NCBI RefSeq assembly: GCF_024979255.1
Contig: NZ_JANLCN010000012.1
Span: 62,001-126,000, forward strand
From: Herbiconiux moechotypicola
Lineage (GTDB): Bacteria; Actinomycetota; Actinomycetes; Actinomycetales; Microbacteriaceae
Length of the DNA: 64,000 bases
Direction: 5' to 3'
The notes beneath the pieces are model-generated. The model was not told where the DNA came from. It saw only the letters and a list, made by a program, of their open reading frames with translations, and searched no databases. Positions 36,413-44,642 of this stretch are shown one piece after another; positions within the stretch are counted from its first letter, which is position 1, and each line of letters begins with the position of its first letter. The translations under genes were made by a program, and so were the position numbers.

Positions 36413-36460
36413 GGTCTCCCCCAGTGTGTGTGTCCCTCCCACCACGATACGGCGACGGCG

Positions 36461-36479
36461 ACTTTCGTCACACGAAAGT
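36461..36479. promoter_or_regulatory. perfect 19-base inverted repeat between divergent hypotheticals
   Basis: ACTTTCG-TCACA-CGAAAGT has 7-base perfect arms. It lies about 50 bases from the start at 36412 and 110 bases from that at 36590. A dimeric repressor or activator site is the simplest reading. The binding protein is unknown; AraC at 35177 is a neighbour, but AraC sites are usually direct repeats. Confidence 0.6.
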
Positions 36480-36589
36480 TGACTGATTTGTGACCATGGC
36501 AGCGCACTCAGGTGTACCTATCTTCGTATCGAGTGAGGAAACCCCCGTCTCGCTCGAGTCTCGTTCCCCGAACCGGAGACGACCTCTCG

Positions 36590-37129
36590 ATGACGACGAT
36601 TTCCGAACCTGACGCCGACCCCGAACCTGGCGACGACCTCCCCGGCGACCAGTTCGACCTCACGGCCGGCTGGATGGCCGGCGTGGTGGCCAGAGTGAGC
36701 GACCAGCTGAGGGCACCGCTGCCCGGCATCGTGTCGCCCCTGGCCTTCTCGGCCGACTTCGCGGTGAACTCGCAGAGCGACGTGGTGAGTCTCACCCTGG
36801 GCAACGGCCGGGTGCGGCTGGTGAACACGGCGGCCGAGGGCGCTTCGGGTGCGCTGCACCTCAGTCTGAGCTGGTCGGCGGGCTTCCACGCCCACGGGCT
36901 CGCCCCCTCCGTCGTCGAAGACGGGCAGTGGGTGGTCGACTCGGTCGGCGAATCGGGTGCCGAACTCTCCCGCGCCGCTCTCACGACGGATGCGCGGGAA
37001 ACGGTCGTGCCCACGGTGACGATCGTCAAGACGGAGGGGGCCGGAGTCGGCGACGAGTTCGTGGCCCGCCTCTGGGGCGAGGCTCCTGATTGCCGCGGTG
37101 CCGTGCTGCGCGGGTGGTCGCGCGTCTGA
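36590..37129 (+). CDS. hypothetical protein, 179 aa
   Basis: An acidic N-terminus (EPDADPEPGDDLPGD) is followed by a beta-rich domain with repeated short strands (VVSLTLGNGRVRLVN, ALHLSLSWSAG, TVTIVKTEG). There is no signal peptide or membrane segment. ATG 36590 is chosen as the first Met with a plausible upstream GGAGA; the frame is open to GTG 36512. I recognise no family. A pair of hairpins follows the stop. Confidence 0.68.
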   Translation: MTTISEPDADPEPGDDLPGDQFDLTAGWMAGVVARVSDQLRAPLPGIVSPLAFSADFAVNSQSDVVSLTLGNGRVRLVNTAAEGASGALHLSLSWSAGFHAHGLAPSVVEDGQWVVDSVGESGAELSRAALTTDARETVVPTVTIVKTEGAGVGDEFVARLWGEAPDCRGAVLRGWSRV

Positions 37130-37137
37130 CATGTGAG

Positions 37138-37178
37138 GCCTCCTCGCCCGCGGTCTTGGGGCCCGCTGGCGAGGAGGC
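37138..37178 (+). terminator. inverted repeat after the 179-aa gene, possible terminator
   Basis: GCCTCCTCGCC (37138-37148) and GGCGAGGAGGC (37168-37178) are perfect 11-base arms with a 19-base loop. It begins 8 bases after the stop codon. There is no T tract, so it is a candidate for a no-U terminator or a 3' stabiliser. Confidence 0.5.
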
Positions 37179-37335
37179 GCATGGATCGCCGCGACGTTGG
37201 GTGAGCGTCTGGGGATGCGGCGATCTCATCGAAACCAGAGACGTCATCGGGTCCGACAGAGAGAATCTACAGGTCTCTCCCCGCGCCTGAGACGGGTGTG
37301 ACGAAATTCACCCCGCTCCTCACCCCACCCCTCTG

Positions 37336-37359
37336 ATCGGGGCCCTTCCGGGCCCCGAT
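37336..37359 (+). terminator. strong G+C-rich hairpin
   Basis: ATCGGGGCCC-TTCC-GGGCCCCGAT: a 10-base perfect stem with a 4-base loop, followed by TGCTGCGTTT with a weak T run. It is the best terminator-shaped structure in the window. It could end readthrough from the left or act as an upstream attenuator for the Tat-signal gene at 37513. Confidence 0.62.
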
Positions 37360-37512
37360 TGCTGCGTTTAACGACACGTCACGTCGCCTCGGCGACAGGT
37401 CTGCCAGCTGCCACTCAGCGTGAGCGCCGTCCCGCTCAGGGTGGTGTTCCAGGCGGCGAATCGACCGCCCTCAGAGCAGATCGCGACGACGATCACGAGC
37501 ACAGGGGGACAC

Positions 37513-38031
37513 ATGACCGAACCCGACATCTCCACCGGCCAGACCTCGGGCGGAATCGAACGCCGCACCGTCATGAAGGGCGCGGCCTGGTCGCTGCCCG
37601 TCATCGCCCTCGCCGTGGCCACACCGTCGGCCGCCGCTTCGGGGCCGGTCGAGGTCGGCGCTTTCAGCCTCAACGGAACCTGTGGCGTCCTCGGCGTCCT
37701 CGGCCCCGGATTCACGCTGACCGCGAGCGGCACCGCTCCGCTCCCGATCGGCACCACCGTCACCATCAACGGCTCGGGAGTCGCGAACATCGGTGTGTTC
37801 TCCGTGTCGGGCGGCACCGCGTCGGTGACCGTGCTCAGCAACACCAGCCGCCAGATCGTGCTCACCTCGGCCCTCGCCGCCGGCGCCACGATCGCGTTCC
37901 GCACCACGCTGTCGATCTCGGTGGCGTTCACCCTCGGCGGCCTGGCGTCGCTTCCCTCGGGCTACGTCGGCACCGGCGCCAAGACGAGCGGTTCGGTCAC
38001 CTCCACCCTGGTGCTCTGCTCCGCCACCTGA
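37513..38031 (+). CDS. Tat-signal secreted protein, 172 aa (small beta-rich domain)
   Basis: The N-terminus has a Tat-type signal with RRTVMKGAAW, a hydrophobic segment and an AAAS cleavage zone near residue 43. The mature part of about 130 residues is rich in Gly, Thr, Ser and Val with short strands and two Cys that could form a disulfide, like an Ig-type or beta-sandwich domain. ATG 37513 follows AGGGGGAC. The signal is closely similar to that of the protein at 39168-39791 (RRRTLLQGAAWSVP), and tatC lies a short distance away. No enzyme motif is seen. Confidence 0.82.
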   Translation: MTEPDISTGQTSGGIERRTVMKGAAWSLPVIALAVATPSAAASGPVEVGAFSLNGTCGVLGVLGPGFTLTASGTAPLPIGTTVTINGSGVANIGVFSVSGGTASVTVLSNTSRQIVLTSALAAGATIAFRTTLSISVAFTLGGLASLPSGYVGTGAKTSGSVTSTLVLCSAT

Positions 38032-38122
38032 TCCGCGTCACCAGAACCGTGGCCGCCGTCGAACCCCATCGTCGGCGGCCACGCCTGTCCCCGCCGCGCA
38101 TTCGACCGAGAGGAGCCGGCAG

Positions 38123-39181
38123 ATGATCGCCACCGCCGTCGTGCCTGCGCTCCTGGTCGCGTTGCCCGCCGCGCTCGTCGCGGTCTTCTGCGTGAGCGGC
38201 GTCGCCAAGCTGACCGATCGCAGCGGTACCGAGGCGGTGCTCTCGGCGCTGGCGCTGGGAGGCGCTCGTGCGCGACGGGCGGTGGCGCGGATGCTGCCGG
38301 GTGCGGAGCTCGTGCTGGCCGCGGTGCTGCTCGTGGCGCCGGCGGGCTGGATGCAGTTCGGCAGCTGGCTGGCGGCCGGAATGCTCGCCGTGTTCTCGGT
38401 GGTCGTGGGAGTGCTCCTAGCGCGTGGACACGAGGTGGCCTGCGGATGCTTCGGCGCTCTCTCTGAAGAAGCCGTCTCCTGGCGCACCCTGCTGCGCAAT
38501 CTGGCGCTCGTCGCACTGGCCGTGCTGACGGCCCTGCTGGCGCCCGTCGGCGTGCTCCCGGCGGCTCTGGTGCTCCCCCTGGAGGGCTGGCTGGCTCTGG
38601 CCGGTCTCGCGGTCGTCGCGCTCACCGTAGCGGCGCTTGTGCTCGCCCGCAGGGTGACGGTTCTGCGCCGCGCTCTCGCCACCGCCGGCCGGCCCCTCGC
38701 GCATCCCGCCTCGTTCGGTGCTCTCACCGGGGGGCGTGAGGGCACGGAGTGGCCGGTGCCCGACCTCGAGGTGACGGATGCACGGGGCCGTGCGGTCGAA
38801 CTGGCCTCCCTCGCGGGGGATCGCCCGGTTCTGCTGATGCTGCTCTCGGCCGAGTGCACGCCCTGCAGTCGTATCGCCGACGCGATCCCCGGCTGGCAGG
38901 GTGCGTTCGGCGAGTCGGTGCGGGTGGTCGCCCTCACGTCGGCGTCGCGCGAGGAGTTCGCCGCCCGCTATCCGGGTCTCGCGGGCGTGCCTCTCTACTC
39001 CGGCTACCGGTCGCTCGTGGCGATGACGGGTCTCGCCGGCGTGCCGAGCGCGTTCCTGCTCAGCACCTCGCGCACGGTCGCCGCAGGGCCGGCGGAGGGC
39101 GCCGACGAGGTCGTTGCGCTCGCGGAAGCGATCAGGTCGGTCGTGCCGACACCTGTGATGACCGCTGTCAGCCTGCGCTAG
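38123..39181 (+). CDS. MauE/DoxX-like membrane protein fused to a thioredoxin-like domain
   Basis: About four or five membrane helices (residues 1-180) belong to the MauE/DoxX-type family, with CGCFG near residue 113 as in the redox-active VKOR/MauE group. A C-terminal thioredoxin/TlpA-like domain carries ECTPCSR (C-x-x-C). Together these could move electrons across the membrane to oxidise or reduce disulfides in exported proteins, for which the two nearby Tat-signal proteins are possible clients. ATG 38123 follows GAGAGGAG. The end overlaps the convergent Tat-signal gene by 14 bases. Confidence 0.85.
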   Translation: MIATAVVPALLVALPAALVAVFCVSGVAKLTDRSGTEAVLSALALGGARARRAVARMLPGAELVLAAVLLVAPAGWMQFGSWLAAGMLAVFSVVVGVLLARGHEVACGCFGALSEEAVSWRTLLRNLALVALAVLTALLAPVGVLPAALVLPLEGWLALAGLAVVALTVAALVLARRVTVLRRALATAGRPLAHPASFGALTGGREGTEWPVPDLEVTDARGRAVELASLAGDRPVLLMLLSAECTPCSRIADAIPGWQGAFGESVRVVALTSASREEFAARYPGLAGVPLYSGYRSLVAMTGLAGVPSAFLLSTSRTVAAGPAEGADEVVALAEAIRSVVPTPVMTAVSLR

Positions 39182-39791
39182 CCGGCACCGCCACGCTCCC
39201 GCCAGGGGTCGCTTGGGCCTCGGCGCCCTCCAGGCCGCCGTAGTCGACCACGAAGATGCCCGCGATAGCGAAGACGTGCGGTTCTTCGTTGACGTGCCGC
39301 CAGCGGAAGTAGAAGCCGATCACGATCTCCTCGCCGGCGTCGAGGGTGATCTCGACGATCGAGTACACGTTGAGGTGACCGTCGCTGCTCACCGACCCGG
39401 CGGAGAACAGCGTGTTCGCGACCTGGTCGGAACCGACGCCGTCGAGCCCGTCGGCCGCGTCGCCCGAGAAGGTGGTCTCGAGGTAGGGGTACTCCGTCGA
39501 CTCCAGCCCCGAGAGCGAGAAGCCCAGGGCTCCGGCCGGGAGCGTGATCGCGCTGCCCGTGGTGTTGCGGATGAACAGCCCGCCCGCGATGGTGTCGGTG
39601 GTCTCGGAGAAGTCTCCGACGATGAGGAAGGCGCCTTCGATGCGGCGCCCGCCCCCCGAGGCGGCCGCGCCGGGGGCGGCTGCGGCGACCGCGATCACCG
39701 GAACCGACCAGGCGGCTCCCTGCAGGAGGGTGCGCCGTCTCAGTCCGGAACCGCTCGGAGTGAGGTCGGTGCTGTTCTCAGGGTGGTTCAT
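39168..39791 (-). CDS. Tat-signal secreted protein, 207 aa
   Basis: A Tat-type signal (RRRTLLQGAAW, hydrophobic core, AAAS near residue 45) leads to a beta-rich domain of about 160 residues with no cysteines and no recognisable enzyme motif. ATG 39791 overlaps the tatC stop (ATGA), so translation is coupled to the translocase. The signal resembles that of the protein at 37513, although the mature parts differ. Confidence 0.85.
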   Translation of the reverse strand: MNHPENSTDLTPSGSGLRRRTLLQGAAWSVPVIAVAAAAPGAAASGGGRRIEGAFLIVGDFSETTDTIAGGLFIRNTTGSAITLPAGALGFSLSGLESTEYPYLETTFSGDAADGLDGVGSDQVANTLFSAGSVSSDGHLNVYSIVEITLDAGEEIVIGFYFRWRHVNEEPHVFAIAGIFVVDYGGLEGAEAQATPGGSVAVPASAG

Positions 39792-40615
39792 ACGTCGAGC
39801 TCGCTTTCGATCGCGGCGAGCCGCTTCGCGCGCCGTCTGTCGTTCAGAGCGGCGATGCCCGCCGCGCCGAAGTAGAGCAGCACCATCGGGATGGCCAGCA
39901 GGAACATCGACATGACGTCGGCCGCGGGCGTGGCGAGGGCTGTGAAGAGGGTGATCGCGAGGATCGCGATGCGCCACGACTTGAGGATGGCGCGGGCCGA
40001 GAGCACCCCGGCGAAGTTGAGCAGCACGAGGAAGACGGGCAGCACGAAGGCGATGCCGATGGCCAGCACGAGTTTCAGCACGAAGTCGTAGTAGACCCGG
40101 GCCGAGATGATGGCGGTGGTGTCTTGCGGGGCGAAGCCGGTGAGCAGCACCACCATGTGGGGGAGCACGAACCAGCCCGCCGCGCATCCGGCGAGGAAGA
40201 GAGGAACGGCGGCGGCCACGAAGCCGACCGCGTACTGCTTCTCCTTCTTCTTCATGCCGGGCACCATGAAGGCCCAGAGCTGGTAGAGCCAGAAGGGCGA
40301 CGAGACGACGACACCCACGGTGAAGGCGATCTGCAGGCGCAGGTCGAAGGCCGAGGAGACGTCGGTGAAGTTGAGCGAGGCGACGCGCCCCTGTTCGGCG
40401 GCGAGCTCTTCGATGGGCAGCCGGAGGGCCTCGAGCACGTAGTCGCTGAGGATCCAGCCGACGATCATGCCCACGACCACCGAGATGGCGGCGAGGAAGA
40501 GTCGTTTGCGCAGCTCGACGAGGTGCGCGCCGAGCGACATCCGCCCGTCGCGGGGCGGCTTGGTTCTCGGGGGCTTCTTGGCGCGCGGAGTCTTTGCGCG
40601 CTCGGTGCTGACCAT
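39788..40615 (-). CDS. tatC: Sec-independent translocase subunit TatC
   Basis: A six-helix membrane protein with a basic N-terminus. Family motifs are HLVELRKRL near residue 31, and WLYQLWAFMVPGMKKKEK; F-P-type gating segments follow (IAFVLPVFLVLL). It recognises twin-arginine signals and, with TatA, exports folded proteins. The length of 275 residues is normal for actinobacteria. ATG 40615 follows the tatA stop by 11 bases, so the two are one operon, with the Tat-signal gene at the end. Confidence 0.95.
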   Translation of the reverse strand: MVSTERAKTPRAKKPPRTKPPRDGRMSLGAHLVELRKRLFLAAISVVVGMIVGWILSDYVLEALRLPIEELAAEQGRVASLNFTDVSSAFDLRLQIAFTVGVVVSSPFWLYQLWAFMVPGMKKKEKQYAVGFVAAAVPLFLAGCAAGWFVLPHMVVLLTGFAPQDTTAIISARVYYDFVLKLVLAIGIAFVLPVFLVLLNFAGVLSARAILKSWRIAILAITLFTALATPAADVMSMFLLAIPMVLLYFGAAGIAALNDRRRAKRLAAIESELDV

Positions 40616-40626
40616 GGGGCCTCGGA

Positions 40627-40827
40627 CTAGGGCTTCGACTCGACCTGGTTCTCGGGAGCGTCGGCGTCGGCCTTGCCGTCGTCTTTGAGGCCCTTGGTCT
40701 CGTTCTTGAAGATGCGCATCGACTGGCCGATGCTCTTGGACAGCGCTGGGAGCCGCGTCGCTCCGAACAGCAGCAGGATGACCACGAGGATGATGACCAG
40801 GTGCCATCCGTTGAGGTTGCCGAGCAT
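40627..40827 (-). CDS. tatA: Sec-independent translocase subunit TatA
   Basis: A 66-residue pore-forming subunit: one N-terminal membrane helix (residues 8-24, IILVVILLLFGATRLPAL with the F-G hinge) and an amphipathic helix (SIGQSMRIFKNE), then a charged tail. ATG 40827 has GAAAGGG upstream. A -10 TAGACT (minus strand, 40864-40869) about 37 bases upstream could drive tatA-tatC and the Tat-signal gene as one transcript. Confidence 0.95.
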   Translation of the reverse strand: MLGNLNGWHLVIILVVILLLFGATRLPALSKSIGQSMRIFKNETKGLKDDGKADADAPENQVESKP

Positions 40828-40863
40828 CGGACCCGCCCTTTCCGGTGTTCTGTGCTTTCGGGC

Positions 40864-40869
40864 AGTCTA
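40864..40869 (-). promoter_or_regulatory. candidate -10 element for tatA-tatC
   Basis: TAGACT on the minus strand, overlapping the end of recQ, giving a leader of about 30 bases with GAAAGGG. Confidence 0.35.
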
Positions 40870-42525
40870 CCCGGGTTCACCGGGCGGATGCTGGACGGGG
40901 GCGAGCAGGCCGCCTGCCGCGACGGCGGGGAGTGAGAGCACGCGATAGCCGACGCTGTCGAAGAACACGGTGAGCCGGTCGTCGTCGACGCTGATGACCT
41001 CGCCCGGCCCCCACGCGCGATGGGTCACGCGCTGGGTCGCGTGGAATCCGGTTGCGTGGGGCGCGGCCTGGTGGCGGTAGGCGCTGCCGCTCTCGCAGGT
41101 GTCGCAGTTACCGCACGGTTCGGCGAGGTCGTCGCCGAAGTAGGCGAGCAGCACCTGGCGCCGGCAGCGCGTGGTCTCGGCGTAGGAGCGCATCATGGAC
41201 AGGCGGGAGCGCTCGATCTGCTCCCGCTGCTCGGCGGCCGTCTCGACGGCGATGCGGGCTTCATCCGAGGTGAACACCCGCAGGGGCGTCACCCCCTCGT
41301 CGCGATCGGCGACGAACCCGGCATCGCTCAGAAGATTGACGATCGTGCCGACGGTGCGTGACGAGAGGCCGGCGAGCTTCGCCAGCTCGACGGCTTCATG
41401 TGGCCCGCCCGGGGCGAGGATCGCGAGGGCGAGTGTGTCGACGTCGTCGCCCGACGGGCTGCCCGAGGCGAAGAACTGCCGCACGCCGAGGTCGGTCTGA
41501 CGGTAGTGCAGGGTGGCACGAGCGGGGAGCCCGTCGCGGCCCGCGCGCCCCACCTCCTGGTAGTAGGAGTCGAGCGAGTCGGTGATGTCGGCGTGCACGA
41601 CGAAGCGCACGTCGGCCTTGTCGATACCCATGCCGAAGGCGGAGGTGGCGACCACCACGTCGAGCGAGCCGTCTTGGAATCGGCCGTGCACATCCTTGCG
41701 CTCTCGCGAGGGGAGGGCGCCGTGGTAGGCGGCGGCCCGGAGGCCGCGCTGTTCGGAGTCGGCCGCGAGCCGCTCGCTCTCGCCGCGGGTCGAGACGTAG
41801 ACGAGCCCGGGGCGGGCGGCGGCGACGACCTCGTCGAGTACGGCGCGGTCTTGCTCGTGCGCACTCTCGTGGCGCTCGACCGCGAGGTGGATGTTGGGGC
41901 GGTCGAAGCCGCGCACGAACAGTGCCGGGTCGCGCATCCCGAGCCTGCGTACGATCTCGTCACGCACGGGGGAGGAGCCGGTCGCGGTGAGCGCGAGCAC
42001 CCGTGGATGACCGAGCCGGTCGATGACCGACCCGAGCCGCAGGTAGTCGGGCCTGAAGTCGTGGCCCCAAGCCGACACGCAGTGGGCCTCGTCGACCACC
42101 ACCAGGCTGACACCGAGATCGCGGAGCTCGTCGATCACCTCATCCCGGGCGAGCTGTTCAGGGGCGAGGAAGAGGAATTCGGCCTCGCCCGAGGCGACCG
42201 CACTCCAGGCCGCCGTGTTGAGTCGGCGCGACTGCGATGAATTGACGGCCACCGCATCCTGAGCCCCCGTGTCGGCGGCGATGTGCCGCACCTGGTCGAG
42301 CTGCAGCGAGATGAGCGGGGAGACCACGAGCGTGGGGCCATCGAGCAGGTGACCGGCGATCTGGTAGATGGCCGACTTGCCGTAGCCGGTCGACATGACG
42401 GCGAGCACGTCGCGGCCGTCGGCCACGGCGGCGATCGCCTCCTCCTGGCCGGGGCGAAGGCTCGGCCAGCCGAACACGCGGAGTGCGACGTCGGCGATGC
42501 GCTCGCTCAGGGTCGGGTGCGTCAT
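40867..42525 (-). CDS. recQ: RecQ-type ATP-dependent DNA helicase
   Basis: 3'-5' helicase for recombination and fork repair. Motifs run in order: the Q motif region FGWPSLRPGQEEAI, Walker A STGYGKS near residue 45, DEAHCVSAWGHDFRPDY (DEAH box), TATGS, FDRPNI, SAFGMGIDK and QEVGRAGRDG. The zinc-binding RQC region has CRRQVLLAYFGDDLAEPCGNCDTC. No HRDC domain follows; the last ~70 residues are a short extra domain, which fits the 552-residue RecQ subfamily in actinobacteria. It is 13 bases downstream of the acyltransferase-like gene and may be co-transcribed with it. Confidence 0.93.
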   Translation of the reverse strand: MTHPTLSERIADVALRVFGWPSLRPGQEEAIAAVADGRDVLAVMSTGYGKSAIYQIAGHLLDGPTLVVSPLISLQLDQVRHIAADTGAQDAVAVNSSQSRRLNTAAWSAVASGEAEFLFLAPEQLARDEVIDELRDLGVSLVVVDEAHCVSAWGHDFRPDYLRLGSVIDRLGHPRVLALTATGSSPVRDEIVRRLGMRDPALFVRGFDRPNIHLAVERHESAHEQDRAVLDEVVAAARPGLVYVSTRGESERLAADSEQRGLRAAAYHGALPSRERKDVHGRFQDGSLDVVVATSAFGMGIDKADVRFVVHADITDSLDSYYQEVGRAGRDGLPARATLHYRQTDLGVRQFFASGSPSGDDVDTLALAILAPGGPHEAVELAKLAGLSSRTVGTIVNLLSDAGFVADRDEGVTPLRVFTSDEARIAVETAAEQREQIERSRLSMMRSYAETTRCRRQVLLAYFGDDLAEPCGNCDTCESGSAYRHQAAPHATGFHATQRVTHRAWGPGEVISVDDDRLTVFFDSVGYRVLSLPAVAAGGLLAPVQHPPGEPG

Positions 42526-42538
42526 GTCACCGTGCGCT

Positions 42539-43621
42539 TCACGCTGCGGTCGGAACGCGACGCTTGCCGAGGATGGTCTTGCGCCCGGTGACGAAGCCCA
42601 TGATGCGTTCGACGGGCCCGTCGCCGAGGAAGTACCACCACAGTGCGCCGACGGCGGGCACGCCGACGACGATGGCCAGCGCGAGCAGCGGGTAGTTCAC
42701 CAGGCCGAACTCGGGTGGGTACGGATGCGCCATCCACGCCACGACCGCGACCTGCAGCACGTAGATGCTGAGGGCCAGGGTGCCGATGATGCGGAAGGGC
42801 ACGAACACGGCGGAGACGACGGCGGCGAGGGGGTTGCGGGTGAGGGAGACGAGGAAGACGACCGCGACGTAGACGGCGGCCACGAGACCGACGTCGTGGA
42901 GGGTGTCGGGGTAGGAGCCGGAGAAGTAGTCGAAGTCGCCACCGTAGCGCATGAGGATCGGGCGCATGGCATAGGCGACCACACCGATCGCGAGCATGAT
43001 CGGGAGCACGCGGTCGCGCGTGAACCCGTGGCGCAGCAGGACGACGCCCGCCAAGAAGAACGGGAGGAGATTGAGAACCCGGTAGTGGGGATTGGTGAGG
43101 AAGCTCTCGATGAGCAGCTTCGTTAGCGGGTCGGAGAAGTAGAGCCATGGCGCGACCGCCGCCGTGGTGGCCGAGACGATCGGTGCGCTCACGACCGCCA
43201 GCACGAGCGCGATGGCGGCGACCCAGCGGCTGCGCAGCAGGGCGATCGGCGCGCCCACGATGAGGGTGAAGCCCAGCGGGGCGAGCACGATCGCGATCCA
43301 GCTGCCCCAGGTGGCGAGCCACACGCCGAGCAGCACGAGGATGAGTCCGCGGGCGGTGTTCTGGGCGAGGTAGATCCAGGTGCCCTTCACGGTACGTGCC
43401 GCAGCGGGGGTGCGGCCGATGACGATGGCGGCCGAGATCCCCATCACGAGAGCGAACAGCGGTGACGCCACGTCGTTGAGGGAGCTGCGGAGAAACTCGA
43501 CGGCTCCCGGCCGGTTCGGCACCAGTGGAGCGGCGTGGGCGACGAGCATCGCGAAGATGGCGAAACCGCGCAGCACGTCGGGCACGACGAGGCGGTCGCT
43601 GAGCGGATACCTCGGCCCCAT
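42539..43621 (-). CDS. multi-pass membrane protein, acyltransferase-like (DUF1624/DUF418 type)
   Basis: About ten membrane helices. The first segment (LVVPDVLRGFAIFAMLVAHA) is typical of the heparan-glucosaminide N-acetyltransferase-like/DUF418 group, with the R-G pair and a His in the first helix that could carry the acyl group. The expected role is acyl transfer to an envelope sugar, but the substrate is unknown. I chose ATG 43621 because AGGGGG lies 5 bases upstream; ATGs at 43663 and 43672 would be upstream starts. It is divergent from the 57-aa gene. Confidence 0.8.
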   Translation of the reverse strand: MGPRYPLSDRLVVPDVLRGFAIFAMLVAHAAPLVPNRPGAVEFLRSSLNDVASPLFALVMGISAAIVIGRTPAAARTVKGTWIYLAQNTARGLILVLLGVWLATWGSWIAIVLAPLGFTLIVGAPIALLRSRWVAAIALVLAVVSAPIVSATTAAVAPWLYFSDPLTKLLIESFLTNPHYRVLNLLPFFLAGVVLLRHGFTRDRVLPIMLAIGVVAYAMRPILMRYGGDFDYFSGSYPDTLHDVGLVAAVYVAVVFLVSLTRNPLAAVVSAVFVPFRIIGTLALSIYVLQVAVVAWMAHPYPPEFGLVNYPLLALAIVVGVPAVGALWWYFLGDGPVERIMGFVTGRKTILGKRRVPTAA

Positions 43622-43718
43622 CTGAACCCCCTGCGTCTCCGTTGATCGTCTGGTGTCGATCATGTCCCCCATTCGGAGGGTTTAACGTCTTTGTAACACG
43701 CCGTTCGTGCTTCAAGCG

Positions 43719-43724
43719 TATCGT
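43719..43724 (+). promoter_or_regulatory. candidate -10 element for the 57-aa gene
   Basis: TATCGT lies 7 bases before ATG 43732. There is no ribosome site, so a leaderless start is likely. Confidence 0.4.
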
Positions 43725-43731
43725 CGGGGCC

Positions 43732-43905
43732 ATGGTTTCGACGACGAGGCGTCGTCCGGGGCGACGCCATGAAGACAGGTTCTACACGAACGCCAACGCG
43801 CAGCGCTCGAAGCGTCTCGCGGTGGCGGGGCTCCTCGGCGGGCTCGGCATCGTGGCCATCGGGCTCACCTGGGTCGCCATGCTCGGCGATCATCTGGTGA
43901 TCTGA
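43732..43905 (+). CDS. small basic single-pass membrane protein, 57 aa
   Basis: An Arg-rich cytoplasmic N-terminus (TRRRPGRRHEDR) precedes one membrane helix (about residues 33-52) and a short exterior tail. There are no cysteines. The start is supported by the nearby -10 and the absence of a better upstream Met. It ends 17 bases from the convergent lepB gene. The function is unknown; a small membrane regulator or subunit is possible. Confidence 0.65.
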   Translation: MVSTTRRRPGRRHEDRFYTNANAQRSKRLAVAGLLGGLGIVAIGLTWVAMLGDHLVI

Positions 43906-43922
43906 GCACAGCGTGATCTGAC

Positions 43923-44642
43923 TCAGACGCTTCCGAATCTCCCGAACGGGAAGACGATCTGGAAGACCCGGCCGACGACGCCGGAGCTGTCGACCAACCT
44001 GACGCACGCATCCGTGGTCTCTGGTGCGCCGCGACACAGCGCGATCGAGTCGCTCGAGGCCGAGCGGTGGTCGCCGAGCACGAAGTACCCACCCTCGGGC
44101 ACGGTGTACTCGCCGAAGCACCGCAGCGATGCCGGTGTGGTGTCGCAGTCGAGCGCGCCGAGTTCGAAGGGGAGGTTCTCGAAGACGTACGGTTCGTCGA
44201 GTGGCTCTCCGTCGACGAGCACACGGCCCTCGGCGTCGCAGCACGACACGGTCTGACCGGGCCCGGCGATCACCCGCTTCACGAGGGTGTGCTGATCGGA
44301 CGGCCCGATTCCCACGATGCCGCCGAGCCACTTCACCGCGGCCTTCAGAGGGTTCGTCTCGGGTGCCGTTTCGCCATCCCACGCCTCGGTCGCGTTGAAG
44401 ACGATCACGTCGCCGCTCGTGGGCTCTGAGCCGAGGTAGGCGAGACGGTTGACGAGGATGCGGTCGCCGATGTCGAGGGTGTTCTCCATCGAGCCCGAGG
44501 GCACGTAGTAGAGACGCACGAGGAAGGTCTGGATGAGCGCGAGCACCACGAAGGCCGCCACGAGGTTCACGAACGGGTTGCGGGCGAGCCGGCGCACGAG
44601 CGACGGGCGGGGGGTGGTCGGCGGGCTGTCACTCCCCGACAT
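43923..44642 (-). CDS. lepB: signal peptidase I
   Basis: A single N-terminal membrane helix (about residues 24-44) anchors the extracytoplasmic catalytic domain. The nucleophile is Ser51 in PSGSMENT and the general base is Lys122 in LVKRVIAGPG; GDHRSASSDS is the third family block (box E). Four cysteines (CC pair, DCD and RCF regions plus CRG) suggest disulfides. At 239 residues it is close to the usual actinobacterial length. ATG 44642 overlaps the upstream HPr-kinase-like gene by 14 bases, so the two are co-translated. Its location at the EPS locus, not beside the rnhB/rplS set where the housekeeping lepB lies, hints at a dedicated enzyme. Confidence 0.92.
   Translation of the reverse strand: MSGSDSPPTTPRPSLVRRLARNPFVNLVAAFVVLALIQTFLVRLYYVPSGSMENTLDIGDRILVNRLAYLGSEPTSGDVIVFNATEAWDGETAPETNPLKAAVKWLGGIVGIGPSDQHTLVKRVIAGPGQTVSCCDAEGRVLVDGEPLDEPYVFENLPFELGALDCDTTPASLRCFGEYTVPEGGYFVLGDHRSASSDSIALCRGAPETTDACVRLVDSSGVVGRVFQIVFPFGRFGSV

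Larger units (their letters stand above)
37130..37512. other. 383-base intergenic region holding two hairpins
   Basis: No supported gene. It contains inverted repeats at 37138-37178 and 37336-37359 and otherwise ordinary sequence. The stretch 37360-37512 upstream of the Tat-signal gene has GGGGGAC as that gene's ribosome site and no clear -35/-10 pair. Confidence 0.5.

Noticed and set aside
43732-43905. Precursor peptide for the HprK-like/PqqD proteins
   Set aside because: It is a basic, single-pass membrane protein with no leader/core layout, and is in the opposite orientation to the modification genes.
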